Below are positions 36,160-45,952 of a DNA stretch of 64,000 bases, one piece after another. The notes beneath the pieces are model-generated. The model worked only from the letters and a program-made list of their open reading frames with translations, searched no databases and was not told the origin of the DNA. The position numbers and the translations under genes are program-made. Numbering within the stretch: position 1 is the stretch's first letter; every line of letters begins with the position of its first letter. Origin of the DNA: Paenibacillus tundrae. Lineage in GTDB: Bacteria > Bacillota > Bacilli > Paenibacillales > Paenibacillaceae. The DNA lies in NCBI RefSeq assembly GCF_036884255.1, contig NZ_CP145605.1:1302001-1366000 (forward strand), written 5' to 3'.

Positions 36160-37956
36160 TTAAGAAGCGGCTGGCAGTTTCAGTGATTGACCTGGATAAA
36201 TCCAGTGTGGGTTTTTGATTTTGTTCAGCTTTTGCAAAGCTTGCCATGTAGTGCCATATTGTTTGGAGATGGAGTACAAGGTATCTCCCGATTTAACAAC
36301 ATGCACTTTAGCTGGTGCTGGCTTGCTTGGTGTAGGTTTGGAAGGTGCTTCTGGTTTAGGTGTTTCTGGTTTTGGTGTAACCGGAGCTGGTGTTTCTGTT
36401 ACTGGAGCTTCTGGTTCAGCTGCAGGCAATGCAGCTTCTTTGATCCGACCATCAGTTTTGATATCTACAGCGCCGAGTTGTTGCATGTATTCAATCAATG
36501 CTTCATCCAATGCACCGTACATGCCAGTTGTTGGGTATTTCGCGAACATTGTGTATTCGTCACCACCAACAGCTGTAAAGTCATTTGTAGCCAGTGTATA
36601 CGTAGCTTCTGGATCCAGTGCTTGATCTCCAACCATCACGGAATGCACGCGGTTTCCTTTGTCTTGGGAAGGATCAATGCTGAATGTGATACCAGATACT
36701 TGCGGGAAACCACCACTTGGTTCAGGGTAGGAGCCTACGCCATTTTCAAGAGCAGCTACAACATCGGAACCCTTCACATCAATCGTTACAACCTGGTTAC
36801 CAAAAGGAAGAACGGTAATAACGTCACCTTTAGTTACTACTCCTGTTTCAATGGAAGCACGAATGCCGCCACCATTTGTCAGCGCAATATCTGCACCACT
36901 TACGTCACGAATAGCATCTGCAAGCAGGTCGCCAAGGTTTGTTTCCCCTGCACGAACTTGTTCACGCTTACCGTCCAGCAGAACAGCTGTGTTAGCTACT
37001 TCTTCTTTCAGGATTGGTTCTTGTTCTTTCTGAATGGAGTTCACCAAAGTGGCAACTTTCTCATTGGGTTTAATATCTTTTGCTGCTGCTTCATCAATCA
37101 ATGCAGCTTGTTTTTTCGTTACTTTACCAGCATCTACCCACAGGTCAATAACCCCTACGTAGTTCGTATATTCCCCTGCACTAGCAATCAGTGTTCCATG
37201 ATCGGAAACCAGACCATCTTGCAGTACAGTGTGGCTGTGACCATCGATGAATACATCAATGCCAGGCACTTCTTTCACTACTTTGAGACTCGTATCTGTA
37301 CTGGATGCATCTTGTCCAAGATGTCCCAATACAACGACAACATCTACTTTGCTGCGAATTTCATTCACAAGCACTTTAGCTTCCGCAGTAGGATCTGTGA
37401 TATCAAGACCTTCTACATTTTTCGGATTCGTTTTGTACATCGTTTCCGGTGTGGACAGCGCAATAATACCGATTTTCACGCCATCCACTTCTTGGATGAG
37501 GTACGGTTCAAATAGACGAGTGCCGTCTTTCTTCTTCACGTTACCACTAATCATAGGGAAGTTCATCATGTCCGCAAGCTCAAGTAGGCGTTCGGAGCCG
37601 TAATTGAATTCGTGGTTACCAGGTACGATTGCTTGGTAGCCCATTTCGTTCATGACTTTGACGATGCTCTCACCGTTAACCAGTGTGGCAAACGTTGTGC
37701 CGTGTACAGCATCTCCAGCATCAAGCAGGAGGGTATTTGGGTTTTCGCTACGGTATTTGTCCGCAATTCCAGCTACTTTAGCAAAACCCATCGCAGGTGA
37801 GGATTCAACTGCGCGTGCATGTGTATCATTCGTATGTAGAATGGTAATGTGCTTGCCTGTGCCCGGAGTGGTATCCGCAGCCGCAGCCATGCCTACACTG
37901 CCAAACAGCAAACAGACCGTTAGCAGAAGTGAAACGTAATTCTTCCAGATTTTCAT
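36160..37956 (-). CDS. secreted 5'-nucleotidase / UDP-sugar hydrolase with LysM anchor
   Basis: A 598-residue exported enzyme with a signal peptide ending near AAAAD. The metallophosphatase domain (about residues 30-300) shows [19 protein letters not shown] and GNHEFNYG, the dimetal motifs. The 5_nucleotid_C domain (about 320-490) carries [11 protein letters not shown] and the LPFGNQVV substrate-binding region. A Pro/Glu/Lys-rich linker leads to one C-terminal LysM repeat ([15 protein letters not shown]) for peptidoglycan binding. It should release nucleosides and phosphate outside the cell while held to the wall. It is monocistronic. Confidence 0.9.
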   Translation of the reverse strand: MKIWKNYVSLLLTVCLLFGSVGMAAAADTTPGTGKHITILHTNDTHARAVESSPAMGFAKVAGIADKYRSENPNTLLLDAGDAVHGTTFATLVNGESIVKVMNEMGYQAIVPGNHEFNYGSERLLELADMMNFPMISGNVKKKDGTRLFEPYLIQEVDGVKIGIIALSTPETMYKTNPKNVEGLDITDPTAEAKVLVNEIRSKVDVVVVLGHLGQDASSTDTSLKVVKEVPGIDVFIDGHSHTVLQDGLVSDHGTLIASAGEYTNYVGVIDLWVDAGKVTKKQAALIDEAAAKDIKPNEKVATLVNSIQKEQEPILKEEVANTAVLLDGKREQVRAGETNLGDLLADAIRDVSGADIALTNGGGIRASIETGVVTKGDVITVLPFGNQVVTIDVKGSDVVAALENGVGSYPEPSGGFPQVSGITFSIDPSQDKGNRVHSVMVGDQALDPEATYTLATNDFTAVGGDEYTMFAKYPTTGMYGALDEALIEYMQQLGAVDIKTDGRIKEAALPAAEPEAPVTETPAPVTPKPETPKPEAPSKPTPSKPAPAKVHVVKSGDTLYSISKQYGTTWQALQKLNKIKNPHWIYPGQSLKLPAAS

Positions 37957-38135
37957 ATGAATCCGAAACCTCCCAAAATAGTAATCTACTTGAGCGTGTA
38001 TAGCTCATTTGCTATTTTAGCAGACAATGATTAGGAAATCTCGCGATTTACGTAAAAATAGGTAACCTATAAGTGACATCATATTGTATGGATGCAAAAA
38101 GAAAATAAATTTTAACAACGAAGGAACGTATGTTC

Positions 38136-38552
38136 TTAGTTGGGGTAAAAAAAATGCTGCACTTCACGAGGCAGTCCTGTTCGTAAGCAATATTTTTCAA
38201 GTGATTCATCGGGCTCTGGAGTTACCCCTGAGGTTAAGAGCTGAATGGCAAAAAGATTCGCCTGTCTTTCCAGCTTGCCAGGTGCAAAATAGGAGTGCTC
38301 CTCTAGAAAGAAACGGTTGATGCCTTTATGCAATCGGTCATGCCCCAGTTCATGAGCGCACACAAAACGTTGCCATTCTGGAGCCAGGTCATTGTGAATC
38401 ACAATAAATCTGCGTCGCAGCTTACGAAAATACAAACCTTTGGTAGACTTTCCGAGATTGGTGAATCGGATGTGTATTCCAAGGGCTCTCGCAATGCTGA
38501 AAGGGCAGTTGGTCCGGTGTTTTCGAATCAGCTTTGTTACAATGTCATCCAT
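38136..38552 (-). CDS. ImmA/IrrE-family metallopeptidase
   Basis: A 138-residue zinc peptidase with the HELGH motif in VCAHELGHDRLH and the downstream ERQANLFA Glu that completes the metal site. In ICEBs1 and phage-like elements such proteases cut the neighbouring XRE repressor after DNA damage or signalling. Here it lies 43 bases after an XRE gene on the same strand, matching the xkdA/xre pair of PBSX. It is the likely anti-repressor for the tail locus (inference). Confidence 0.85.
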   Translation of the reverse strand: MDDIVTKLIRKHRTNCPFSIARALGIHIRFTNLGKSTKGLYFRKLRRRFIVIHNDLAPEWQRFVCAHELGHDRLHKGINRFFLEEHSYFAPGKLERQANLFAIQLLTSGVTPEPDESLEKYCLRTGLPREVQHFFYPN

Positions 38553-38595
38553 ATCATCTCACCCGCTGCTTCAATTTGGTTCACCCTGTATTGCT

Positions 38596-39039
38596 TCATT
38601 TATTCTCATCTGGATCCGTTGTTTTCTTGCGTTTGTTCATCTGCTTAGCTTCCCAGAATAGTCCTGTTAGAACATCCTTAATACGCTTCTTGTCCTCGTC
38701 ATCCAGCGGTATGCCATCAAACATGAGATCATCCTCATCCTCCAGCATTTTCTTAAAGTCTCGACGATCCTTATAGGTTGCCCACTCAGGTGTGACTAGT
38801 GCATCCGTTGTGGTATTCATTTCTTCCATATAACCAGCTTGCTTCATCATCTCTGCATAAGGAACGGAGAGGGCATCTGCCAATTTGCGAATAGTTGCCG
38901 GTTTGGGAACACCGCGCACCCCATTCTCAATGCGTGAAATCTGCGAGTTACTAATTCCTGCGGAATCTGCTAGCTGATTGATACTATAGCCTTGCAACTC
39001 TCGCAGTTGTTTGAGGTAAGATCCAAAAGCATGCTCCAC
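38596..39039 (-). CDS. XRE-family repressor (phage-type)
   Basis: A 147-residue protein with an N-terminal Cro/CI helix-turn-helix (LRELQGYSINQLADSAGISNSQISRIENG) and an acidic C-terminal tail (LEDEDDLMFDGIPLDDEDKKR), which is the likely target of the adjacent ImmA-type protease. It probably represses the divergent ArpU-family gene and itself. Identical 12-bp operator-like sites in opposite orientation lie at 39086 and 39263. Confidence 0.85.
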   Translation of the reverse strand: MEHAFGSYLKQLRELQGYSINQLADSAGISNSQISRIENGVRGVPKPATIRKLADALSVPYAEMMKQAGYMEEMNTTTDALVTPEWATYKDRRDFKKMLEDEDDLMFDGIPLDDEDKKRIKDVLTGLFWEAKQMNKRKKTTDPDENK

Positions 39040-39085
39040 AATTCATGCCACTCCTTCGATTAGTCTATCGTAGTCTACATCTATG

Positions 39086-39097
39086 TAAGTTCAACTA
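39086..39097 (+). promoter_or_regulatory. operator-like site near the XRE gene
   Basis: TAAGTTCAACTA contains the dyad AGTT-C-AACT. It sits about 45 bases upstream of the XRE start codon. Confidence 0.4.
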
Positions 39098-39262
39098 ATG
39101 AATATTTACACTTGCCACTCCGATGACAGAATAACCTTCCGATCGCTGTTATCCCCAGATTTTTTTTGATTCCCTTTTCTTTAAAGGGAAAATCCGGCGA
39201 TAAAGGCGAGCGCTTCGCTTCTTCACGTTATTTCTGTCTTCTCCGTTCTCGTGTAAAAAGTT

Positions 39263-39274
39263 TAGTTGAACTTA
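39263..39274 (-). promoter_or_regulatory. second operator-like site, inverted copy
   Basis: TAGTTGAACTTA is the exact inverse of the site at 39086-39097 and overlaps an AT-rich TATATAAC stretch that could be a -10 region. Confidence 0.4.
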
Positions 39275-39641
39275 TATAACTCGTAGAAGACGACTTGGAT
39301 GGAACTCGTTCATTATTTGTACTATATCGTATATATACCATTAGGTAAAGAGATTTGAAACAATTATGCCAAAAGGTAAAGAGAATGAGAGAGTGAGTTT
39401 TATTATTCGCCCAAAATGACCCAAAATGAGGGTTTACTCCAATCTCCAGAAAGTGGTATCCTCGAATAGAAATACGAACAATATACGAACAAAATGTAAA
39501 TTGATGATAACTGATGTCTATTAAAAATACCATCGTTTTTGGTCTATTCAAGCTCGAACGGATTCCAAAAGGCAACAAAGGAACATGAGCTATATGAAGC
39601 TCTAGCACAGAAAACAAAATGTTCAGTATATAAGGAGGAGA

Positions 39642-40130
39642 ATGATGATGGAATTATTGTTACCCGAATTGGATCGCCGAAAAACACAGACTGCGGTTGA
39701 AGCTGCTCTGGAGAAGTATCGCATATACAAAACCATTGCGTTTGAAGAACGAGAAGTGATGGTGACTGCGAGCTATGCAGAACGCTTCCATGGTGCAACG
39801 AATGTAACCGGAGATTCAACGGCTCGAACAGCAATTTATAATGTGGATGTCCAGCGAGCGCGCCAAGCCTATTGTGATACGATTGATTTTATTGTCTCTC
39901 GTCTTAGTGAGAAAGAGCGTCTGCTTGTGTGCGAACGTTATTTGAAGGATGAAGATGTGTTCGATTATAAAGTATATAACCACGTGTTCGACCCTCCTGT
40001 AAGTAAGGATACGTATACGAAGATTCGAACGCGTGCCTTCTATAAGTTGGCTCTTGCTTTATCCGATCGAGGGTTAATTAATGTAGAGCCGTTATCGGCA
40101 ACACGCAAGGAACGTAAGAAGCTGGGGTAA
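39642..40130 (+). CDS. ArpU-family phage transcriptional regulator
   Basis: A 162-residue helical protein of the ArpU family (TARTAIYNVDVQRARQAYCDTIDFIVSRLSEKERLLVCERYL, then YTKIRTRAFYKLA with a sigma-like HTH). ArpU-type proteins act late in phage-like elements to switch on structural or lysis genes. Three in-frame ATGs follow AAGGAGGAG; the second or third has the better spacing, but the first is kept here. It is divergent from the XRE repressor and about 9 kb from the tail genes it probably controls. Confidence 0.8.
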   Translation: MMMELLLPELDRRKTQTAVEAALEKYRIYKTIAFEEREVMVTASYAERFHGATNVTGDSTARTAIYNVDVQRARQAYCDTIDFIVSRLSEKERLLVCERYLKDEDVFDYKVYNHVFDPPVSKDTYTKIRTRAFYKLALALSDRGLINVEPLSATRKERKKLG

Positions 40131-40207
40131 GGGCAGCGAACTTCATCCTTTAATATCCATGCTTGATTGGATACAATAATGAACAATACGAGGTTTAGTT
40201 AATGTGC

Positions 40208-40241
40208 GTGTTCAACAAGGGCAGTCGGACTTTTTGAACAC
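40208..40241. repeat. short inverted repeat related to the 12.1-kb element ends
   Basis: GTGTTCAA and TTGAACAC form a perfect 8-bp inverted pair separated by 18 bases. The flanks GTGTTCAACAAGG and GACTTTTTGAA match the two ends of the element at 12128-12296, as if the middle were missing. Confidence 0.45.
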
Positions 40242-40261
40242 TCTTAAAGGAGAGAATCTGC

Positions 40262-41932
40262 ATGTCTGAAGAAGGTAGGATGCAGGAGATGTACACCCTG
40301 AAGACGATTGCGGAGACGCTGAATACCTCGAACGACCTGAGTACGATGCTGGATACCGTTATAGGCAAGTTATTGGGTCTTACGGGGCTGACAACAGGAT
40401 GGCTATTTCTGATTGGGGAACGCGGAGAATATTCGTTCATGGCAGACTATAATTTGCCACCTGCACTTCAGCGTCAAGAGAAGCAACCGATGCGATGTGG
40501 CACGTGTTGGTGTCTGAATCGCTTCTGGGATGGACGACTGGACAATGCTGTTAATGTTCTTAACTGCAAACGACTTGAGGATGCGCGTGAATATCAATGG
40601 GGAGATACCTACGATATCACCCATCATGCAACGGTACCTCTGCGATCTGGTGAGAAGATGTTAGGGCTGCTCAATGTAGCTGCCCCGAACAAAGAGCACT
40701 TTAGTGAAAGTGAACTGGCACTATTACAAGCAGTAGCTTATCAGATCGGCAGTGCGATTGAGCGAATGCGGTTATATCGTGCTGAGCAGAGGCGAGCAGA
40801 TCTATTTACGAAGCTAGGCGGATTCAGCAGTGCGTTAGGACTCGCGGTGAATGAGTGTAAGCATTTGGATTCGCTGGCCGAGACAACGGTTAGTCTGCTA
40901 GGACAACATTATGATTGGCCATTTGCGGCATTGCTGAAACTCAGAGAGGATCGTTTGGTTGTTCAGGCTGCACATGTTGTGGGAGCCTTGCAGCAACGAT
41001 CATTATATGAAGATTTTCCTTCGGATGGACTGAACGGTCTACAGCGTGCCATTGAACTTCATCGCGTTACGAAATTATCCGCCTCAGAGGTTCAAGAGAT
41101 AGCTACAAGCAGTGCACGGGTGTTACCTGTACCTGTTCTATCTTCAGGCCTCGCCGTCCCCATTCTGAGTATTATTCCGGGAGAGGTTGGTGTATTAGTC
41201 GTTGGTTATGCTCGATCCAGCATTCTCCCTCAGGCGGATCATGAGGTTCTTGAGGCAATTGCTGAACACATTACTGCGTCGTGGGAAAGCTTGAAACTTG
41301 CTGAACAACGGCGTGAGTTGGCTCGATTGGAAGAACGGAATCGCTTGGCACGGGATCTGCATGATTCGGTCAACCAGATTCTATTTTCTTTGTCCTTGAC
41401 GGCGAAGGGAGCTGAGAGCATGATGTTGGGTTCTGCAGAGCTTGAGCCTATTCGAGAGGCAATGAAGGACGTTCGTTCTCTCTCACAAGAAGCGCTGAAG
41501 GAAATGCGAGCACTGATTATGCAGCTGCGACCGGCCGGCTTAGAGAAGGGGCTAATGAGTGCATTGCAGGAATATGGTGCAGGACAGGGACTGCAGGTGG
41601 TTGTCCAGCGTTCTGGTATGGGGAGCCTGCCCCGAAGTGTTGAAGACGGGCTATGGCGAATCGGACAGGAAGCCCTTAATAATGTACGTAAGCATGCTGG
41701 TGTAGACGCGGCTGAGATCATCCTACATTTGAGTGATCGTGAGGTAACATTAAGCGTAACCGATCGTGGGAAAGGTGGAGCCAAGCGGCGCGGAGCTTTG
41801 TCCACTCGCTCTCTCGGATTATCGATTATGAAGGAACGTGCTCAAGCGTTGGGAGGCCGATTGGAACTTGTGAGCTCCGCTCGCAAAGGAACAATGGTAA
41901 CGGTGGTCGTCCCGCTTACGTCTGAACGGTAG
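40262..41932 (+). CDS. GAF-domain sensor histidine kinase (NarL/LiaS type)
   Basis: A 556-residue cytoplasmic kinase. The N-terminal 330 residues contain two GAF-like sensing domains, the first with a C-G-T-C-W-C cluster (near residue 78) that could bind a metal or react to redox change. The HisKA_3 dimerisation box follows (ERNRLARDLHDSVNQILFSLSL, His phosphorylated), then the HATPase domain (EALNNVRKHAG, VTDRGKGG). Its partner regulator is encoded 20 bases downstream. No transmembrane span is seen. The signal is unknown. Confidence 0.9.
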   Translation: MSEEGRMQEMYTLKTIAETLNTSNDLSTMLDTVIGKLLGLTGLTTGWLFLIGERGEYSFMADYNLPPALQRQEKQPMRCGTCWCLNRFWDGRLDNAVNVLNCKRLEDAREYQWGDTYDITHHATVPLRSGEKMLGLLNVAAPNKEHFSESELALLQAVAYQIGSAIERMRLYRAEQRRADLFTKLGGFSSALGLAVNECKHLDSLAETTVSLLGQHYDWPFAALLKLREDRLVVQAAHVVGALQQRSLYEDFPSDGLNGLQRAIELHRVTKLSASEVQEIATSSARVLPVPVLSSGLAVPILSIIPGEVGVLVVGYARSSILPQADHEVLEAIAEHITASWESLKLAEQRRELARLEERNRLARDLHDSVNQILFSLSLTAKGAESMMLGSAELEPIREAMKDVRSLSQEALKEMRALIMQLRPAGLEKGLMSALQEYGAGQGLQVVVQRSGMGSLPRSVEDGLWRIGQEALNNVRKHAGVDAAEIILHLSDREVTLSVTDRGKGGAKRRGALSTRSLGLSIMKERAQALGGRLELVSSARKGTMVTVVVPLTSER

Positions 41933-41952
41933 AGAATTAAGGAGGAGAAGAG

Positions 41953-42687
41953 ATGCCGATTAGGATTTTGCTTGCGGATGACCATGCGATGGTCAGGCGT
42001 GGGCTTCATGTTTTTCTATCCACACAGTCCGATATGGTTGTCGTTGGCGAGGCATCTGATGGACAGGAAGCGTTGCAACAAGCAGCAGAGCTGGAGCCGG
42101 ACGTGGTGTTAATGGATCTGCATATGCCTGTACTTGATGGAATAGAAACAGCTAGACAGCTTCGAGTGCTTACGCCTAATATTCGAATCATTGTGCTCAC
42201 ATCGTTCTCAGACCAGGATCATGTTGTACCTGCTGTACGTGCTGGGGTCAAAGGATATTTGTTAAAAGACATCGAACCAGAGGATCTGGCGGTGGCGATC
42301 CGCAATGTACATGCAGGTCAGGTGGAGCTTCATCCGGCGGCGGCCGGTCAACTCATGCATGTCATGGCTTCTGCTGAACTATCTATGAATGAACAGCAGT
42401 TATCGTTGAAGCAGACAGAGCAAAAGTCTGTACAAGAGCAACGCCAGGATAAAGAAAAGGATAAGGAAGCCCAAGCATCCGCACAGGAACTTGATACGCT
42501 GACCCGTCGTGAACGGGAGGTGCTGGGGCTTATCGCTCAGGGGTTGAGTAATAAAGAAATTGCAGCCCAGCTAGTCATTACTGAGAAAACAGTAAAAACA
42601 CATGTTAGTCATCTATTGGATAAATTAGGGCTATCGGATCGTACCCAAGCTGCGATCCATGCGGTCCGCAAAGGATGGGTGGTCTGA
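41953..42687 (+). CDS. NarL/FixJ-type response regulator
   Basis: A 244-residue regulator with a receiver domain (acidic pair Asp10-Asp11, phosphoacceptor Asp55 in VLMDLHMP, switch Thr/Ser and Lys105-region KG) and a C-terminal LuxR-type helix-turn-helix ([22 protein letters not shown]). The linker between them is unusually long and rich in Gln, Glu and Lys. It is the partner of the GAF histidine kinase just upstream. A terminator follows the gene. Confidence 0.92.
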   Translation: MPIRILLADDHAMVRRGLHVFLSTQSDMVVVGEASDGQEALQQAAELEPDVVLMDLHMPVLDGIETARQLRVLTPNIRIIVLTSFSDQDHVVPAVRAGVKGYLLKDIEPEDLAVAIRNVHAGQVELHPAAAGQLMHVMASAELSMNEQQLSLKQTEQKSVQEQRQDKEKDKEAQASAQELDTLTRREREVLGLIAQGLSNKEIAAQLVITEKTVKTHVSHLLDKLGLSDRTQAAIHAVRKGWVV

Positions 42688-42721
42688 GCATCATAACCAT
42701 GCCTCAGTCCAAAGTCGTAGA

Positions 42722-42747
42722 AACTCAGCCGAAAGGTTGAGTTTTTT
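42722..42747 (+). terminator. terminator of the two-component operon
   Basis: AACTCAGCC pairs with GGTTGAGTT around a short loop, followed by TTTT. Confidence 0.75.
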
Positions 42748-42856
42748 GGTGCTGGAAGTTAAGCCTTTCTGCTGACGCATCTAAGGGTGAAGAAAGATAT
42801 GCTAGTAATACATAAGACGGGAACTTGAAACGAAATAAAAAAAGGAGCGTGACCCA

Positions 42857-43420
42857 ATGAAGTTTATTGTTGTGGCAGGAAGTAACCGTAAAAATGCGAC
42901 CAGTACACGTCTGGGAGAATATGTGATTCAAGCTATTCATGGTCAAGGACATGAAGCGAGCCTGTTCGATTTATATCAAACACCGGTTCCTTTCTACGCG
43001 GCGGATGAGAAACTCGACGATGATCTACATTTGGCTGATCTGAAGGCTCGAGTGCTCGCGGCAGACGCCATTATTTTAGCTACGCCAGAGTACCATGGAA
43101 GCATAAGCGGTGTGCTCAAAAATGCACTGGATCACCTAGGTCAATCCTATTTCAGCGGGAAGCCTGTGTTGTCCATTAGCTCATCGGGAGGTGCTGTAGG
43201 CGTAAGTGCGCTACTACAGTTACAAGCGATTGTGCGGAATATGCATGGGATCAATGCATCGGAGTGGATTTCTATTGGCGGAGCACAGCGTAGAAGATTC
43301 GAGGCAACATACGATGGATACGAGGAATATGAAGGAAGTCAAGATATTGAAGAACGGATTCAACGTGTACTTGGTTCATTTTTGCATCTAGCAGAGGCCA
43401 TCACGTCTGCACGTAAATAA
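42857..43420 (+). CDS. NADPH-dependent FMN reductase / azoreductase family
   Basis: A 187-residue flavodoxin-like quinone or azo reductase. The FMN phosphate-binding loop GSNRKNATSTRLGE lies at the N-terminus, and the TPEYHGSISGVLKNALDHL motif contacts the flavin ring. It should use NAD(P)H to reduce quinones, azo dyes or FMN in the cytoplasm. It starts after AAAGGAGCG and is followed 32 bases later by a VOC-family gene, probably in one operon. Confidence 0.88.
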   Translation: MKFIVVAGSNRKNATSTRLGEYVIQAIHGQGHEASLFDLYQTPVPFYAADEKLDDDLHLADLKARVLAADAIILATPEYHGSISGVLKNALDHLGQSYFSGKPVLSISSSGGAVGVSALLQLQAIVRNMHGINASEWISIGGAQRRRFEATYDGYEEYEGSQDIEERIQRVLGSFLHLAEAITSARK

Positions 43421-43452
43421 TAAATAAAACTTGATAGAGAGGGGGATGCCGC

Positions 43453-43908
43453 ATGATTAAAGGTATATTTGAGACCCATCTGAATGTAACAGATCTGGAG
43501 AGATCTCATCATTTTTACGAACAGGTCGTAGGTCTGGAACATGCATATGGACAGCCCGAGCGAGGGAACTCCTTTTACTGGGTCGGTGGTAGAGGAAACG
43601 CAATGTTGGGACTTTGGCAAAAGGAACCTGCTAACGTTCAGCGGCAGCATTTTGCTTTTCATGTGTCCTTAGAGGATATGAAACAAGCTGTCCCTTATCT
43701 GGAGGCTAAGGGTATTACGACGCGTAATTTCTTAGATGATGACATTGGCGGATTGTACGTGTTTGGCTGGATGCCTGCTGTGTCGGTGTATTTCACCGAT
43801 CCAGATGGGCACTCGCTTGAATTCATATCCATGCTGCCAGACGAAGCGAAGCCTGAGCTGGGCATGGTACCGTGGAGTACGTGGGAACGCATGCATGGAC
43901 GCATGTAG
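43453..43908 (+). CDS. VOC-family (glyoxalase-like) protein
   Basis: A 151-residue protein with two beta-alpha-beta-beta-beta modules: the first opens with FETHLNVTDLERSHHFYEQVVGL, the second ends in YFTDPDGHSLEF. Metal-ligand-type His and Glu residues are present. VOC proteins include glyoxalases, dioxygenases and fosfomycin-type resistance enzymes, so the activity cannot be told from sequence alone. It lies close behind the FMN reductase gene. Confidence 0.85.
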   Translation: MIKGIFETHLNVTDLERSHHFYEQVVGLEHAYGQPERGNSFYWVGGRGNAMLGLWQKEPANVQRQHFAFHVSLEDMKQAVPYLEAKGITTRNFLDDDIGGLYVFGWMPAVSVYFTDPDGHSLEFISMLPDEAKPELGMVPWSTWERMHGRM

Positions 43909-44060
43909 ATCCTCATTTGATATAAACCACAGGAATCTGGGTGACGGGGGATCGAAAGATTGTTCTGTCATCACAGTGACCAGTGTAAATAGGGTTTAGT
44001 TTAATTTATATAGTTATATCTTATGGGCGTGTCCCGTGAGAGGCGGTAGGAGGAAACGAG

Positions 44061-44693
44061 ATGGTATTTGAAGAGGTTACGTTATACACTGCACGGTTGA
44101 AAGATATTAAACCGTTCTATAAGGATACGTTAGGCATGACAATTGTCGATGAATCTGAGCATTCATTTACGATTCAAGTTGGACAGACAAGAATGGTATT
44201 TATGCAAAACGAAACGAACGAGGAGCCCTTCTATCACTTTGCATGGATGATACCTTCGAATCTCTTTCAGGAAGCAAAGGAATGGGTAACTTCTCGGGTT
44301 CCGCTTAGTCTGCAAGATGGTCAAGATCAGACGTACTCTATGAACTGGAACGCCCATTCACTTTATTTTGAAGACCCCGCAGGTAATATTCTAGAATTCA
44401 TCGCCCATCATTCGGCGCATAATGAACGGCAGCATGCTTTCTCAACCGCTGATATATTGAAGGTATGTGAGGTAGGCATCGTATGCGAAGATGTGCTGGC
44501 AAAAGTGAGTGAATTGGAGCGGATGGGGATTAAGCGATGGGGAGAGATCAGTAATACCTTTGCGCCGATGGGAGATATGAATGGTCTATTCATTGTTGTG
44601 AAAAAAGAACGGATCTGGTTCTTCTCCGAGCAAAAAGCACAGGTACATGCACTTGAGGTCGTCGTCCAAGACGTCGGAAAGCTTCAAATGTAG
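44061..44693 (+). CDS. VOC-family protein with two tandem modules
   Basis: A 210-residue protein with a first glyoxalase-like module (TLYTARLKDIKPFYKDTLGM to YFEDPAGNILEFIAHH) and a second, more divergent half (VCEVGIVCEDVLAKVSELERMGI). This resembles CatE/YfiE-type dioxygenase-like proteins. The predicted metal ligands are partly kept. It is preceded by GTAGGAGG. Its substrate is unknown. Confidence 0.8.
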   Translation: MVFEEVTLYTARLKDIKPFYKDTLGMTIVDESEHSFTIQVGQTRMVFMQNETNEEPFYHFAWMIPSNLFQEAKEWVTSRVPLSLQDGQDQTYSMNWNAHSLYFEDPAGNILEFIAHHSAHNERQHAFSTADILKVCEVGIVCEDVLAKVSELERMGIKRWGEISNTFAPMGDMNGLFIVVKKERIWFFSEQKAQVHALEVVVQDVGKLQM

Positions 44694-44835
44694 TAAAACG
44701 CAAACAAGTGAAGTAAAAATGGAGCGGGTCAGCAGGGGTGTGCATATCTTCACGATTTGGCTCATTTAATAGAAGTATCCGCAATGTAAGCGGTATACAT
44801 GGGGAAACACTTATTCGATGAAGGAGGGATGAATT

Positions 44836-45786
44836 ATGGATCGACGTTTGTTAGAAGAGGGTCTAATGATCATCGTTTCGAGTCGGGAGCACACAGGTGA
44901 TCTGTGGCATGCCCATTATGGTGCAGCAGCGATTGCGGCTTACTTCTGGGTGAGAGAGAACCGCTTAACCTCCCTGGCTGCTGGAAGTGTTACCGCTGAA
45001 GCCAAGGCAATGCTCCGTAAACATGGCGTACACTCGGGAGAACCTTCTTTGCGAGGTGAAGTGTTGCCGATGGAAGAAGCGGAAGCACTTATCACCCAGG
45101 CGCTGGATCGTACCATTGGTGAGCTGCACTGGGTTGGGCATCAAGCGATCTATGGAGCGCTAAGCTTGAAGGCCATTCGCGAGCTGGAGGGCTGGGGGAC
45201 TGCGCACGATGTGCAACAGCTAGTTGAGCTGATGGATTCATTCGAACGGACTGTACCTGGACGATCGTGGATCAATACGACGGTTAAAGAAATACGTACG
45301 CTGCGTGTCGATGAATCTGACGGGTTCCCGCATATTGAACGCCCAGAGGATCTGTCGCGTCTCATTCTGGATGAGCTTGGCGCATTTGATACCATCTATC
45401 AGGCAGAGGCTCACCATGATCTCATCGGACATATGTTAACGTATGGACATGCACTTAACATTTTGTATGAATTAGGTTATCCAAGCTTGTTCCATCAGGG
45501 GCTGACGCCGTTCTTAACGATGGTAAAAGCGTTGCGACTGAGCCGTAACGTGGATCATGAACTAGATAGGCTGACGTTACAGTCTCCGGTGGATCGATTA
45601 CCCTTGGTACGTGCTGAACGCTCGATTGCACTGCCGCATGAACTTGAATACTGGCTAACAGACCGACGCTCACAAGATTGGAACAGCGGACATGTATTCA
45701 AATTCCCATTCAGTTTCTACCATCACGCAAGAAACAGCAATTCGGTTCCGGAGAGCTGGGAAAACTTTCGGTATATTATTGCTTAA
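44836..45786 (+). CDS. uncharacterised helical protein rich in His
   Basis: A 316-residue soluble protein, mostly alpha-helical, with scattered His clusters (DLWHAHYGAAAIAAYF, EAHHDLIGHMLTYGHALN). The layout is reminiscent of questin-oxidase-like or other all-helical metal proteins, but the match is not strong enough to name. It follows AAGGAGGGATGAATT and ends before a good terminator. No operon partner is obvious. Confidence 0.65.
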   Translation: MDRRLLEEGLMIIVSSREHTGDLWHAHYGAAAIAAYFWVRENRLTSLAAGSVTAEAKAMLRKHGVHSGEPSLRGEVLPMEEAEALITQALDRTIGELHWVGHQAIYGALSLKAIRELEGWGTAHDVQQLVELMDSFERTVPGRSWINTTVKEIRTLRVDESDGFPHIERPEDLSRLILDELGAFDTIYQAEAHHDLIGHMLTYGHALNILYELGYPSLFHQGLTPFLTMVKALRLSRNVDHELDRLTLQSPVDRLPLVRAERSIALPHELEYWLTDRRSQDWNSGHVFKFPFSFYHHARNSNSVPESWENFRYIIA

Positions 45787-45882
45787 CAAGGATACGAAAG
45801 AAACATTCAGTCCATGCGTGGATTGAGTGATTAGATATATAGAATTAATGGACATATGTAAGGAACGAGGAAATAAAATGAG

Positions 45883-45923
45883 AAGAGCACAGCCTGTGAA
45901 GTATAGGGCATGTGCTCTTTTTT
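45883..45923 (+). terminator. terminator after the His-rich helical protein gene
   Basis: AAGAGCACA pairs with TGTGCTCTT around a 19-base loop and is followed by T residues. Confidence 0.75.
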
Positions 45924-45952
45924 GGTATATGAATTTAAGCTGATCCTTTGAC

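Larger units (their letters stand above)
39040..39641. promoter_or_regulatory. divergent control region between XRE repressor and ArpU-family gene
   Basis: About 600 bases without a convincing gene. It holds the two operator-like sites, AT-rich stretches suited to promoters and a purine-rich ribosome site (AAGGAGGAG) before the ArpU-family gene. A 129-codon minus-strand frame here lacks a ribosome site and looks spurious. Confidence 0.5.

Noticed and set aside
36187..37515. Long plus-strand frame opposite the 5'-nucleotidase gene
   Set aside because: It is a shadow of a strongly supported gene on the other strand; its Cys- and Phe-rich translation is typical of antisense frames.
39228..39617. 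129-codon minus-strand frame between XRE and ArpU-family genes
   Set aside because: No ribosome site, odd composition, and it covers the divergent control region.
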